Shown here: positions 28,101-37,042 of the stretch, piece by piece
Position numbering within the stretch: the stretch's first letter is position 1
Layout of the letters: each line of letters starts with the position of its first letter
Assembly: GCA_022510385.1 (NCBI GenBank)
Contig: JAFLTQ010000007.1
Coordinates: 1 to 64,000, forward strand
DNA from: Muribaculaceae bacterium
GTDB taxonomy: Bacteria; Bacteroidota; Bacteroidia; Bacteroidales; Muribaculaceae
Direction: 5' to 3'
DNA: 64,000 bases
Position numbers and translations under genes: made by a program
The notes under the pieces: generated by a model
What the model was told of the DNA's origin: nothing
Database searches by the model: none
What the model saw: only the letters and a program-made list of their open reading frames with translations

Positions 28101-28535
28101 ATGTATTGCTATAAATATCCTCATCCGGCAGTTACGGCCGATTGTATTGTCTTCAATAAGGATAATGACAAGATTTATGTTCTTCTTATAAAAAGAAAGA
28201 ATGAACCCTTTAAAGATTGTTGGGCATTTCCCGGAGGCTTCATTAATATGGAAGAATCGGCGGAAGATGCAGCCAAACGAGAATTAAAGGAAGAAACAGG
28301 ATTGGAAATATCCAACGTTGAACAGCTGAAAGCCTATTCCAATCCTGACAGAGATCCAAGAGAAAGAGTAATAACAATCGCTTTCATAGCAGAAAGTAAG
28401 ATTAAGGATGTCAAAGGAAGTGATGATGCCAAAGAAGGGCGCTGGTTTGATATCTCCAATCTACCCTCACTTGCCTTCGACCATGAGCAAATATTAACAG
28501 ATGCCTTAAATAAACTTAGAAACCCAAAACACTAA
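28101..28535 (+). CDS. NUDIX hydrolase
   Basis: This protein of 144 residues has a complete Nudix box (GGFINMEES...RELKEETGL, about 48-70). It starts PHPAVTADCIVF, the form often seen in ADP-ribose or NAD-related NUDIX enzymes. Translational coupling to the ADP-ribosylglycohydrolase gene (1-bp gap) suggests the two act in sequence, with released ADP-ribose cleaved to AMP and ribose 5-phosphate. The exact substrate is inference. Confidence 0.88.
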   Translation: MYCYKYPHPAVTADCIVFNKDNDKIYVLLIKRKNEPFKDCWAFPGGFINMEESAEDAAKRELKEETGLEISNVEQLKAYSNPDRDPRERVITIAFIAESKIKDVKGSDDAKEGRWFDISNLPSLAFDHEQILTDALNKLRNPKH

Positions 28536-28603
28536 ACTTTAGAGAATCATTAGTAAGCTAAAAAAGTGTCTACTCCTAACTTCTCCACAAATAAATAAAA
28601 ATT

Positions 28604-29413
28604 ATGAGTATTCTAAAATTTTTTAAGAAAAAGGAAAGTCAAAAAGAAGAAGTTGAAAATGTCAATACTTTTTCAAGTCAATCTCTAAGTGAGGAAACAA
28701 AAAACAAAACTATGGAAGAACAAAAAGAACAACCAACAACTCCCATTTCGGAGAATACAAAAGTTTATAATCTCATCCTTCTTGATGAGAGTGGATCTAT
28801 GTCCGCAATCTATCATGAAGCATTGACAGGACTAAATGAAACACTCCAGACCATCCGTATGGCTAAAGATGACAATCCGGAACAGGATCACTTCGTAACG
28901 CTTATAGCCTTTAATTCAGGTCACTATAATGAAATATTTAAGGGAACACCGGCAGAAAAAGCTAATGATATCACACCGGAACAATATCGACCTGGTGGTT
29001 GTACACCCTTATATGATGCAATGGGTAGAGCTATCTATGATTTAAGAAACCATTTGGATTATCTTGATAATTCATCCAAAAAAGAAGATAATGTTGTTTT
29101 GGTGACGATAATCACTGATGGATATGAGAATGCTTCCAAAGAATATACCAAGCCCGCAATTAAAGCTCTTGTAGAGGAGATGAGAAAAAATGGATGGGTC
29201 TTCACCTATATAGGAGCAAACCAGGATGTAGACAAGGTGGCGGAGTCCATGGCAATCAATAACAGTATGGCATTTCAAGCTGATAGCGAAGGTACTAAGG
29301 CTATGTTTGCAAAAGATAGAAAGGCCCGGAAGAAATTCTTTGGTAAATTTAGCCAGGTTTCGCAAGGACAAATGCCTCGAGAAGAATTAGATATAGATTT
29401 CTTTGAAGATTAA
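28604..29413 (+). CDS. VWA-domain protein
   Basis: This 269-residue cytoplasmic protein has a charged, low-complexity N-terminus (1-50). Its von Willebrand A domain has the MIDAS motif LLDESGSMSA (about 62-71), the GGCTPLYDA threonine segment and ITDGYENAS. Such TerY-like proteins act as metal-dependent scaffolds. It lies 68 bp after the NUDIX gene, probably in the same transcription unit. Confidence 0.85.
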   Translation: MSILKFFKKKESQKEEVENVNTFSSQSLSEETKNKTMEEQKEQPTTPISENTKVYNLILLDESGSMSAIYHEALTGLNETLQTIRMAKDDNPEQDHFVTLIAFNSGHYNEIFKGTPAEKANDITPEQYRPGGCTPLYDAMGRAIYDLRNHLDYLDNSSKKEDNVVLVTIITDGYENASKEYTKPAIKALVEEMRKNGWVFTYIGANQDVDKVAESMAINNSMAFQADSEGTKAMFAKDRKARKKFFGKFSQVSQGQMPREELDIDFFED

Positions 29414-29425
29414 TAAAACTCAAAA

Positions 29426-29459
29426 AATATCACCTTCAAAATTAACCGGAGGTGATATT
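29426..29459. terminator. Hairpin after the VWA gene
   Basis: A perfect 10-bp stem (29426-29435 with 29450-29459) lies 12 bases after the stop codon. It has no T run on the plus strand, so it may be a weak terminator or an RNA-stabilising hairpin. Confidence 0.5.
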
Positions 29460-29473
29460 GATATATGATATAA

Positions 29474-29809
29474 ATGAGGAAATCTATAATCATAAAGAGT
29501 AAATTAATTCCGAAGCATACATGTGTTAACCTCTTTGGAACATTATGGACACGTGATAAGTCATGGATTGACAAATATGTTGTGAATCATGAACATATTC
29601 ATACTCGGCAACAAAAGGAATTACTCTTTGTTCCTTTCTATATTCTATATATTGTGGAATGGATTTTTAGGCTAATGCAATATAGAAATCAACATGATGC
29701 CTACCTAAACATCTCATTTGAACGTGAGGCTTACAAACATGGCCATGATTTATCTTATCTTCCGAGAAGAAAACCTTATTCATGGATTAAATTTATAAAA
29801 ATTCCATAA
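29474..29809 (+). CDS. Small HExxH membrane-associated protein, putative zinc peptidase fold
   Basis: This 111-residue protein has VNHEHIHTRQQKELL (about 36-50; HEHIH is an HExxH zinc motif), a hydrophobic helix (about 52-67) and ISFEREAY (about 81-88), whose glutamate could be the third ligand. The layout is that of a very short metallopeptidase-like domain seen in uncharacterised Bacteroidota proteins. Activity is not established. Confidence 0.6.
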   Translation: MRKSIIIKSKLIPKHTCVNLFGTLWTRDKSWIDKYVVNHEHIHTRQQKELLFVPFYILYIVEWIFRLMQYRNQHDAYLNISFEREAYKHGHDLSYLPRRKPYSWIKFIKIP

Positions 29810-29872
29810 CTGTCTGGTTAAGATTTGAGAATAACGATTAAAATAATGAGAGTTTATTAATTTCAGAAAAAA

Positions 29873-29950
29873 TTTCAATATTCTATAAAACCTAATGGTC
29901 CAAATTCTTTCATTATAACCAACAACCATTTTTATTGGTCAATATTGAAA
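29873..29950. repeat. 10-bp inverted repeat in an AT-rich gap
   Basis: TTTCAATATT (29873-29882) and its exact reverse complement AATATTGAAA (29941-29950) enclose 58 bases. The arms are too far apart for a terminator; they may be a relic of a mobile element. Confidence 0.35.
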
Positions 29951-30045
29951 TAGAAAAATTTAGAAGAAGAGAAACTTATAGTTTTGTACCTAAATTGCCT
30001 TTTATATTTAATGATGAATATGAAGAATGGGATCGGGTTATTTAG
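29896..30045 (+). pseudogene. Possible 3' remnant of a lost gene
   Basis: Forty-nine open codons end at a TAG (30043-30045) with no start codon after the preceding in-frame stop. The translation (ending KLPFIFNDEYEEWDRVI) has ordinary protein-like composition. The rest of the roughly 480-bp gap between the HExxH gene and the DUF3667 gene has no other feature. Assignment as a gene tail is speculative. Confidence 0.2.
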
Positions 30046-30293
30046 AAATGATAAGAGGATGTAAAAGTTCTAAGTGTATTTTTTAACTTCCATAATTATA
30101 GTGGGTTGATTTAAAATTAGTTTAGGTAGTTGTTATTATAATACTATCTTAAATAATTCGTTTTATAAAGAAGATTGATAAAGTATGGAAATACTTTCAA
30201 TGATAAGAATTTGAAAAGTTTCTTAATCATTTCTCATTGATTAAATTAAAGAGAAAAATTATAAACTTCCATCTCTATATAAATAAAGAATTA

Positions 30294-31136
30294 ATGAATT
30301 CAGATACGCTTGTTTTAGAGGAGAATAATTTTGAAGAGAGTATAGAAAATTCTCAGGATCTGGAAATTGAGATGAAATATTGTCTTAATTGCGGAACAGA
30401 GATAAATGATAATTTTTGCCCTCATTGCGGACAATCTGCCAAAACCCCTTCGAAACTCAAAATGAAGAATTTCGGTAAAGGGGTGTTGATTAGTTTCGGG
30501 CGCTTAACTCCCGGTTTTCTCAATACAGCCAAGGGTCTTATGATTCATCCCTGGATGGTGATAAAAGATTATATTCATGGACGGCAAATATCCTACTCGC
30601 CTCCGATCACAATGCTTATTCAAATTTTTCTTTATTCCACTATAATTTTTACCGGGATAGATACATTTTTAGGCACTGATTTACATGAAGAAGACAGCAT
30701 GTTTGGCTACCAGGGAGAAAATGCTCTTCTCAAGATGATTGACCATTCTATTGTTTGTGCTACTCTTTTTATAGGTATACCCATGTGCTTTGGAGTATAT
30801 CTGGCATATTACAGACATGGAGCAAAGAAATATAATTTTGCAGAATATCTGGCAGCTTTTGTATATCTATTTGCAGCTATCGAATTATGGGATACTTTAT
30901 TTACAATTATAAATCTTATTCCCGGAATAGGTTTTGATGCCACGATTTTAACTTTTGGGATAATTCTCTTTTTCAGTACTATTATATTATTCAAGGCTTT
31001 TCCCCAGAAAAAACTGTGGAAATCTGTTGTGCTATTTTTATGGTGTGGAATTATATTGATGTTTAGTGTTATTATTTTAGGGCTTCTTATTTATTTGCCA
31101 CATATTATAGAACGGCTGAGTACGATAACTAATTAA
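30294..31136 (+). CDS. DUF3667 family membrane protein
   Basis: This protein of 280 residues has an acidic N-terminus and a zinc ribbon (YCLNCG...FCPHCGQ, about 26-45). The DUF3667 signature region follows (GVLISFGRLTPGFLNTAKGLMIHPWMVIKDYIHG), then five or so membrane helices. Function unknown. The ATG at 30294 is preferred over an upstream TTG at 30237. Confidence 0.8.
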   Translation: MNSDTLVLEENNFEESIENSQDLEIEMKYCLNCGTEINDNFCPHCGQSAKTPSKLKMKNFGKGVLISFGRLTPGFLNTAKGLMIHPWMVIKDYIHGRQISYSPPITMLIQIFLYSTIIFTGIDTFLGTDLHEEDSMFGYQGENALLKMIDHSIVCATLFIGIPMCFGVYLAYYRHGAKKYNFAEYLAAFVYLFAAIELWDTLFTIINLIPGIGFDATILTFGIILFFSTIILFKAFPQKKLWKSVVLFLWCGIILMFSVIILGLLIYLPHIIERLSTITN

Positions 31137-31279
31137 TAGAAAAAAGGTTGGGTTAAATTACAATAACGGTCATACCTTTTACTGTTTAAATTTGAAGACA
31201 ATGCACTGTGCGAAGGGCTCTCTCAAAATTAATTTGCAGTAACACAATCCTGGATAAATTAAGGAATACAAATAAAAAG

Positions 31280-31310
31280 AGAGGGTGTGTAATGAGATCA
31301 CATACCCTCT
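31280..31310 (-). terminator. Terminator between convergent genes
   Basis: An 11-bp stem (31280-31290 with 31300-31310, one wobble) reads into CTCTTTTTATTT on the minus strand, suited to end the DUF4332 transcript. It may also stop the rightward DUF3667 transcript. Confidence 0.75.
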
Positions 31311-31412
31311 GAAGGCTTAGATTTAAGAAAACTTTCAAGTTTCTGTTTATCTTTTCAGTATTCTAATATTGGAAGTCCAATACTAATTACTTCTTGTCTT
31401 TATTACGATCAA

Positions 31413-31820
31413 TTAATAAGTAACTACTCCAGGTAATTCTTTAGCCTGGTCAATCATACGTTGAACCTCAGTAACGGAGGGAACTCTTCCTACGCGTTTA
31501 TGCTGTTCGTTAACTTCGTTCATCTTTGCCACTAAATTTTCGGCATTGCGATGAGCGAATTCTTTCACTGTGTCAACACCAGCAGCTTCGAGGAGTTCGG
31601 CAAATTGTGGTCCTACGCCATTGATGCGATACAAATCGGCATGATTAACCCAGGTGAGAATCAATTTATCGCTAATACCTGTTGCCTCAGCTAATTCTTT
31701 ACGTCCCTTACGGGATTTACCTTTTTCCAAAAGTTGAGCGGAATCATTTATTCCTGCTGCTTTCAACTTCTCTGCATAGACCGGGCCTATGCCTTCCACG
31801 TCAATGATTTTGTAATCCAT
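31413..31820 (-). CDS. DUF4332 / helix-hairpin-helix protein
   Basis: This 135-residue protein has two helix-hairpin-helix-like units: VEGIGPVYAEKLKAAGI (about 7-23) and INGVGPQFAELLEAAGV (about 62-78). Such repeats usually bind DNA non-specifically. The start at 31820 matches the first unit; the ATG at 31964 would add 48 residues of unrelated sequence. It is the last backbone gene before the conjugative element. Confidence 0.78.
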   Translation of the reverse strand: MDYKIIDVEGIGPVYAEKLKAAGINDSAQLLEKGKSRKGRKELAEATGISDKLILTWVNHADLYRINGVGPQFAELLEAAGVDTVKEFAHRNAENLVAKMNEVNEQHKRVGRVPSVTEVQRMIDQAKELPGVVTY

Positions 31821-31884
31821 AAACAATTTAAATTTGTGAGTTCTGGTAATTATGATTATAAATTCAAAATAAATTCGAATGAAA

Positions 31885-31907
31885 AAAGAGCGGCGAAACC
31901 GTTCTTT
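31885..31907 (-). terminator. Leftward terminator with no assigned gene
   Basis: AAAGAGCGG (31885-31893) pairs with CCGTTCTTT (31899-31907) around a 5-base loop. On the minus strand it is followed by six T residues. The nearest leftward gene to its right is the XRE regulator, about 500 bp away and itself followed by a hairpin at 32240-32283. Confidence 0.65.
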
Positions 31908-32239
31908 CAATCGAATATTGTAGGTTGCTGATATCCTTCTTTCGTTTTTGATGTTTTTAGTCAAATGGAAAACACCCTATGGAAACAAATTTAGAAAATA
32001 ATTTTCATTCCACAAAATTATAATGTGTTATGCTCAACAAAAGTTTATCAAATGATATGTCCCGTTCCATTGGAGAAAACCATGAAAATAATTTATACGT
32101 AAAGAATTTTTATGTGACAGGACAAATTAGTGCCCGATTGTTATAATTGAGTGAGTTCAAGTTAGTAACTTGGGATTTCCTTGGCTTCTTTTGTTACAAT
32201 TTCTTATACTATATTAATATTATGGACTTATAGAAATAG
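31908..32239. other. Non-coding stretch at the probable left junction of the element
   Basis: About 330 bases have no supported gene. A short perfect palindrome, CAAGTTA-G-TAACTTG, lies at 32158-32172. The junction between backbone and element probably falls in this stretch or just right of it, but the direct repeat that would prove it needs the right end. Confidence 0.4.
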
Positions 32240-32283
32240 TTCAGGCTGTAAACCCCTTTTTTATCGGGAATTTACAGCCTGAA
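32240..32283 (-). terminator. Long hairpin downstream of the XRE regulator
   Basis: TTCAGGCTGTAAA (32240-32252) and its exact reverse complement (32271-32283) form a 13-bp stem, with an inner CCC/GGG pairing possible. It may terminate the leftward regulator transcript, or mark the element end. There is no strong T run on either side. Confidence 0.55.
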
Positions 32284-32415
32284 GCCTTATGCTATATTAT
32301 ATTATCTGCAGTTTAGTCCTCTATGGCTGCTTGGGCGGCTGATATTTAAGACTGATATTGAAACCGTTGTAACGTTGGTGTATGCAGGGAATTCCACATA
32401 TTGAGCCATAATATT

Positions 32416-32892
32416 TTAATCCTTTTCCTTCAACATTTTTATTAAATAATCTTTATCATTAATAATGTTATCTTTACTCAAAAGAGTAGATTCTAAAAGT
32501 TTAACTTGAGATTTTAATGTTTCAATTTGGTCTTTTAGAATTTCCTTATTTTCTGCCATGTCTTCAATTTTTTGCTTTTGCAATTCTAGTTGCGAGGCAA
32601 TAGCTGTGTCACCTATTATATTTTGTGCATTTCCATCTCCTAATGCAATGGAAGAAAGATTTGCAGAAACATTAGGCAGATTACAATATAGGGTAAAGAA
32701 ATTAAAATTAAGAATATGACAAATCTTAACTAGTTTGCCTGTTTCTATAGATTCGTTTTCAAAAATCTTATTGACATGTTGTTGGCGAATTCCAATTTGA
32801 CGACCAAATTCAGTTTTGGTCATATTGAGGTCTTCTCGACGTTTGTCAATAGCCTTCCCAATGTGAATTTCTTTGAGACCTATATCAAACAT
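32416..32892 (-). CDS. XRE-family regulator with C-terminal coiled coil
   Basis: This 158-residue protein has an N-terminal Cro/C1-type helix-turn-helix (about 12-65: MTKTEFGRQIGIRQQHVNKIFENES), a linker with GDGNAQNIIGD and a coiled coil (about 98-158) for oligomerisation. It is divergent from the element's rightward genes and probably the master repressor or activator of the element. Its start codon lies inside a tandem heptamer repeat. Confidence 0.82.
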   Translation of the reverse strand: MFDIGLKEIHIGKAIDKRREDLNMTKTEFGRQIGIRQQHVNKIFENESIETGKLVKICHILNFNFFTLYCNLPNVSANLSSIALGDGNAQNIIGDTAIASQLELQKQKIEDMAENKEILKDQIETLKSQVKLLESTLLSKDNIINDKDYLIKMLKEKD

Positions 32893-33021
32893 TAAACATT
32901 AAACAGTTATTAATTCTTAAAAATTATCCCAAATATTGTTTATAATACGCGTTATATTTTTAACTTTGTACAATAATAACAAATATAAGGATATTACAAA
33001 ATTAAACATTAAACATTAAAT
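32887..33021. promoter_or_regulatory. Divergent control region of the element with ATTAAAC repeats
   Basis: Tandem heptamers ATTAAAC occur at 32891-32904 (two copies, overlapping the XRE start codon) and at 33001-33021 (two copies plus one ending in T). Between them are TAACTTTG (32961-32968), a rightward -7 element, and TATATTTG on the minus strand (32987-32980), a leftward one. The repeats are candidate operators for the XRE protein. Confidence 0.6.
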
Positions 33022-33051
33022 AAGCAATTTTTTATAATAAAAGTTTAAGCC

Positions 33052-33243
33052 ATGATTGACAATCAGCAAAAAATCAGACCCATTTTACAGGGTTTAAAAG
33101 TTGGGGAAGAAATTTCTTTTCCGATAATAAGGCTAAAGAGCGTAAGGACACAAGCTTCTGAGTTAGGGGCTATTTATAATAAACAGTTCACAACTAAAGT
33201 GAATAGGAATAAACAAACAATTGATGTGCGTAGATTAAGTTAA
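33052..33243 (+). CDS. Small hypothetical protein of the element
   Basis: This is a 63-residue basic protein with no membrane helix. The pattern LKVGEEISFPIIRLKSVRTQASELG, then basic NRNKQTIDVRRL, suggests a small nucleic-acid-binding fold with an initial beta-hairpin. It is the first rightward gene after the control region. Function unknown. Confidence 0.6.
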   Translation: MIDNQQKIRPILQGLKVGEEISFPIIRLKSVRTQASELGAIYNKQFTTKVNRNKQTIDVRRLS

Positions 33244-33257
33244 GTTTTTCTTAAACA

Positions 33258-33527
33258 ATGGTTTTACTTCAATTTTTGGATTGTATGATTTCTTATGAAA
33301 CTTTCCTTAATGACGTTTCAGCTAGAATAGTTAAGCTATTAAAGTCAGATAAAGAGGATCCAGAATATGTAAGTCAAAGAAAAGCCTTTGAAATGTTTGG
33401 AAGAAGAAATGTCGAAAGATGGCGAAAACAAGGAAAGGTTATCCCTTGTAAAAGGCCTGGAAAAGTAGAATACAATACTTCGGAACTAAGATTACTTCAG
33501 AGAACTATTCAAGATTATTTTGATTAG
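33258..33527 (+). CDS. Helix-turn-helix (excisionase-like) protein
   Basis: This 89-residue protein has an N-terminal helical region and a MerR/excisionase-like winged HTH at about 37-80 (VSQRKAFEMFGRRNVERWRKQGKV, then YNTSELRLL). In Bacteroidales elements such proteins control excision or transfer genes. An internal start at residue 10 is possible. Confidence 0.65.
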   Translation: MVLLQFLDCMISYETFLNDVSARIVKLLKSDKEDPEYVSQRKAFEMFGRRNVERWRKQGKVIPCKRPGKVEYNTSELRLLQRTIQDYFD

Positions 33528-33538
33528 TATAAAAATTG

Positions 33539-33742
33539 ATGAAAGAAATTAAACCAAGTTGTCATCCGGAAGGTGTATATTCTGGGAAGAGAGCCTGTTA
33601 TGAACTGGGGATTTGCTATAAGACACTGACGAAATATAAAAACATGGGTCTTATAAAAGCAATAAATCCCGGGAACAGATACAGGTTAAAATATTCCGGT
33701 CAAGCTATTATTGACTGCTGGCTATCCTTTTCCAAACTATGA
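33539..33742 (+). CDS. Small helix-turn-helix protein, excisionase/DUF3853-like
   Basis: This 67-residue protein contains an HTH of the form YSGKRACYELGICYKTLTKYKNMGLIKAINPGNRYRLKY, as in recombination directionality factors. ATG at 33539 is preferred over the TTG immediately before it. Its last codons overlap the primase start by 4 bp, indicating translational coupling. Confidence 0.68.
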   Translation: MKEIKPSCHPEGVYSGKRACYELGICYKTLTKYKNMGLIKAINPGNRYRLKYSGQAIIDCWLSFSKL

Positions 33743-36700
33743 TAAGCGAACAGACCATTTCAAAAGTTCGAGACCTCGAAATTCTTGATATAGTCAAACC
33801 CTATGTTTCCCTTACAAGGAAAGGGAGCAACTATGTCGGGATATGCCCATTCCATCCCGAGAAGACAGGATCCTTTTCAGTTAATGCTACAAAAAACTTT
33901 TATTATTGTTTCAGTTGTCATAGAGGTGGAGATGGCATACATTTTATTAGGGAGAAAGAAAGTCTTGGTTTCTCTGATGCCGTTGAATTCCTTGCAAAAG
34001 AGCATAATATACCGGTAGAAAAAATAAATTCTGAAAAAAACGATGAAGAAAAAAGAGAAATAAAGCATAGGGAATCCTTATTAGTTACCATGGAAATGAT
34101 CCATGGGTTCTTTACCGATTGTTTAAATAAAACTTTTGATGAGGAATCTGATCGGGCCAAGAACTATGCTTATAACCGGTGGCCTTCGGATTTTTGTAAT
34201 ATAATAGGTATTGGCTATGCTCCAATAAATTCATCAAGACTCTATGACTACATAAAGCAGAAGTCTTTATCTGAAGAAATATTATTGGAGTTGGGTATAT
34301 TGAAGAGAGCCGATGATGGGAAAATATATCCGCTTTTCCGTGAAAGAATAATGATTCCCATAAGGGACAAGTGGGGACGCACGATTGGTTTTACAGGAAG
34401 ATACATTGGGAAAAATAATAATCCTGCCAAATATTTTAATTCAGCAAATTCCAGTATATACCAGAAAAGTAAATCATTATTTGGAATAGAAAAGGCATCC
34501 CGTAACAAGAAAACGGATTATGTGATAATCGTTGAAGGGGCACCGGATGTTTTACGGCTCCAATCAATCGGCTTTAATAACGTTGTCGCTTCTTTGGGTA
34601 CAACTTGGAATGAATCGCAGTTTGAGCAGTTAAAGAAAATTACCAATGACCTATGTTTTATCCCGGATTCTGATTATGTGGAAGGAGAACCTTTTGGGCC
34701 AGGATTTAAAGCAGTGATGGATAATGGATCACTGGCCATTAGAAAAGGATTCAATGTTACTGTTCGTGAAATCCCTTTTTCAGAAGAAGTGATAGAAGTC
34801 CAACCAGAAGGGAAAAGCAGTGAAGGGGATTCCGCTGAGAAGGAGAAAAGAAAAATAATCAGCAAGAATGATCCCGACAGTTACATAATAGATAAAGAAT
34901 ATTTCTATTCACTGGATGAAAAACTTTTCATTGTATGGTATGCCGAAAAGAAGTTCAGTATTGCTGATTCTCTAATAAAAGAAAGGCAGTTTATTAGCGA
35001 AATAGCCGATTTATTGAGATATATAGATGACCAATTGATTTTTGACCAATGTATCGAGCAGCTCTCTAAGATACATGGAAAGCAGAAGTTATGGAAAGAC
35101 GCAGTTTCAAAGTCAAGAATCGAGGCTAGAAAGAAGTCCGATGGAAAATCGATCATGGATGAACGGCAGAAGGATGTTGAGCTGCTTCGCCAATTTAACC
35201 TCTTCATTCGGGATAATTGCTACTATACCAATCCTAAAGATGAAGAAGAACCATTAAGAATTTCAAATTTTATAATGGAACCGTTGTTTCATATCGAGGA
35301 TGAAAATAACGGGTCAAGGATATTCCGGCTGAGAAATATGAATAACGAGAGCCGGGTTATCGAGTTAAGGGAATCTGAGATGTGTTCACTGAATGCTTTC
35401 CAACAAAGAGTGGGTTCTCTTGGTAATTATGTCTGGCCATCTAAAATAGATAAACTGAACAGGGTTAAGGAATATCTATACTCCAAAACCAGAACAGCCG
35501 AGAGAATAAAGAAATTAGGATGGGACGACAAGAACGATTTTTTTGCATTTGGAAATGGAATATTCCAGTCAGGAAAATTCCGTGAGACAAATGAATTAGG
35601 TATTGTAGAGGCAGACAATGGCAACTCTTATTATTTACCGGCAACTTCAAATATGTACCGTAATAATGATGAGATATACCAGTTTGAAAGACTGATGATT
35701 CACGAGAACTGTAACGGGATCAAGTTTTCCGAATATATCAAGATGTTAACATCAGTGTTCGGTAATAATGCAAGTGTCGCTGTTTGTTATCTGGTGGCCA
35801 CTTTATTCCGTGATATTGTATTCCGGAAGACGAGACATTTCCCGATTCTAAATCTCTTCGGAGAGAAAGGAACCGGCAAAACCACATTGGCGACTTGTCT
35901 TCAGTCATTCTTCCTTCATGGTATAGATCCTCCTAATCTTGGTGTCACCTCCGTCCCGGCGATGAATGACAGGATTTCCCAGGCTGTGAATATCCTTGTA
36001 ATCTTTGATGAATATAAGAACGATTTGGATCTTCGAAAAATAGCGTATCTTAAAGGAATATGGGGAGGTGGTGGTCAGACAAAGAAAAATACCAACAGTG
36101 ATGGCAAAGCTACTCAAACATTGGTATCTACAGGTGTTGTGTTATGTGGTCAAGACAAGCCAACACAGGATATGGCTTTGTTTACCCGACTTATATATCT
36201 TCCATTTTCAAAAACATCATTCAATTCTATTGAAAGAAAGAGATATGAGGAACTTGTTTCTATGTGTAACCTTGGAATGACACATCTGACTCTTGAAATA
36301 CAGAATTACCGGCATATATTTGAGAGGAATTTCAAGGATGCCTATTCCATGGTAAAACAGGAGCTTTCAGAAAAGACAAAGGATGAAGAAATACATGACC
36401 GGGTATTTGGTAACTGGGTTATAATTCTTGCGACTTTCAGAACACTTGAAGCTGTATTAGATTTTCCTTTCAGTTATACAGATCTGTTTGAAACGGCAAT
36501 CAAAGGACTAAGAGTCCAAAATGAAATGACCCAGGAAAGTTCCGAGATAGCTGATTTCTGGAGCAATCTTCAAGGGTATCAGGTTTCCGGCAAATGTATT
36601 GATGGTACTCATTTCAAAATAAAATATTTGACGGCTTTCCGACCTATTGGAATTGAAGAGGATACGGTCTTTATGGGTGCGAAGCCTATCTTGTATTTAA

Positions 36701-37005
36701 ATGTAGACGCTATAGCAACCGTTTTTAGTGGACGTGCTAATAATGTAACTGCCAATAGGTCTAATTGGTCAACAATACTTACATATCTTAAGACGCATGA
36801 GTCATACTTAGGTCTAAAACAGGAAAGATTCACCATTCTTGGGCCCAATGGAACTCCTGAATATCTGTATGAGCAGGTAGGATCCATATCAACTAAAAGA
36901 AAAAAAACACATAGGCCAAAGGCTCTGTGTTTTGATTATTCGATATTGAAAGAGAAATTTGGCTTAGACCTGGAAACTGAATTAGTTTCCGATGACTCTG
37001 AATAA
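33739..37005 (+). CDS. Primase-helicase fusion (CHC2 zinc finger, TOPRIM, ATPase)
   Basis: This large protein has 1088 residues. The N-terminal CHC2 zinc finger is at about 32-62 (CPFH...YYCFSCHRGGD) and the DnaG-like catalytic core follows. TOPRIM is at about 255-330, with VEGAPD and the acidic pair in FIPDSDY. The C-terminal ATPase has Walker A GEKGTGKTT (about 708-716) and Walker B ILVIFDEYK (about 750). It probably synthesises primers and unwinds DNA for replication of the excised or transferred element. An acidic low-complexity insert lies near 355-375. Confidence 0.85.
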   Translation: MISEQTISKVRDLEILDIVKPYVSLTRKGSNYVGICPFHPEKTGSFSVNATKNFYYCFSCHRGGDGIHFIREKESLGFSDAVEFLAKEHNIPVEKINSEKNDEEKREIKHRESLLVTMEMIHGFFTDCLNKTFDEESDRAKNYAYNRWPSDFCNIIGIGYAPINSSRLYDYIKQKSLSEEILLELGILKRADDGKIYPLFRERIMIPIRDKWGRTIGFTGRYIGKNNNPAKYFNSANSSIYQKSKSLFGIEKASRNKKTDYVIIVEGAPDVLRLQSIGFNNVVASLGTTWNESQFEQLKKITNDLCFIPDSDYVEGEPFGPGFKAVMDNGSLAIRKGFNVTVREIPFSEEVIEVQPEGKSSEGDSAEKEKRKIISKNDPDSYIIDKEYFYSLDEKLFIVWYAEKKFSIADSLIKERQFISEIADLLRYIDDQLIFDQCIEQLSKIHGKQKLWKDAVSKSRIEARKKSDGKSIMDERQKDVELLRQFNLFIRDNCYYTNPKDEEEPLRISNFIMEPLFHIEDENNGSRIFRLRNMNNESRVIELRESEMCSLNAFQQRVGSLGNYVWPSKIDKLNRVKEYLYSKTRTAERIKKLGWDDKNDFFAFGNGIFQSGKFRETNELGIVEADNGNSYYLPATSNMYRNNDEIYQFERLMIHENCNGIKFSEYIKMLTSVFGNNASVAVCYLVATLFRDIVFRKTRHFPILNLFGEKGTGKTTLATCLQSFFLHGIDPPNLGVTSVPAMNDRISQAVNILVIFDEYKNDLDLRKIAYLKGIWGGGGQTKKNTNSDGKATQTLVSTGVVLCGQDKPTQDMALFTRLIYLPFSKTSFNSIERKRYEELVSMCNLGMTHLTLEIQNYRHIFERNFKDAYSMVKQELSEKTKDEEIHDRVFGNWVIILATFRTLEAVLDFPFSYTDLFETAIKGLRVQNEMTQESSEIADFWSNLQGYQVSGKCIDGTHFKIKYLTAFRPIGIEEDTVFMGAKPILYLNVDAIATVFSGRANNVTANRSNWSTILTYLKTHESYLGLKQERFTILGPNGTPEYLYEQVGSISTKRKKTHRPKALCFDYSILKEKFGLDLETELVSDDSE

Positions 37006-37042
37006 ATAAAAATTAAAACTATAAGATTAAAAATTTTTAATT

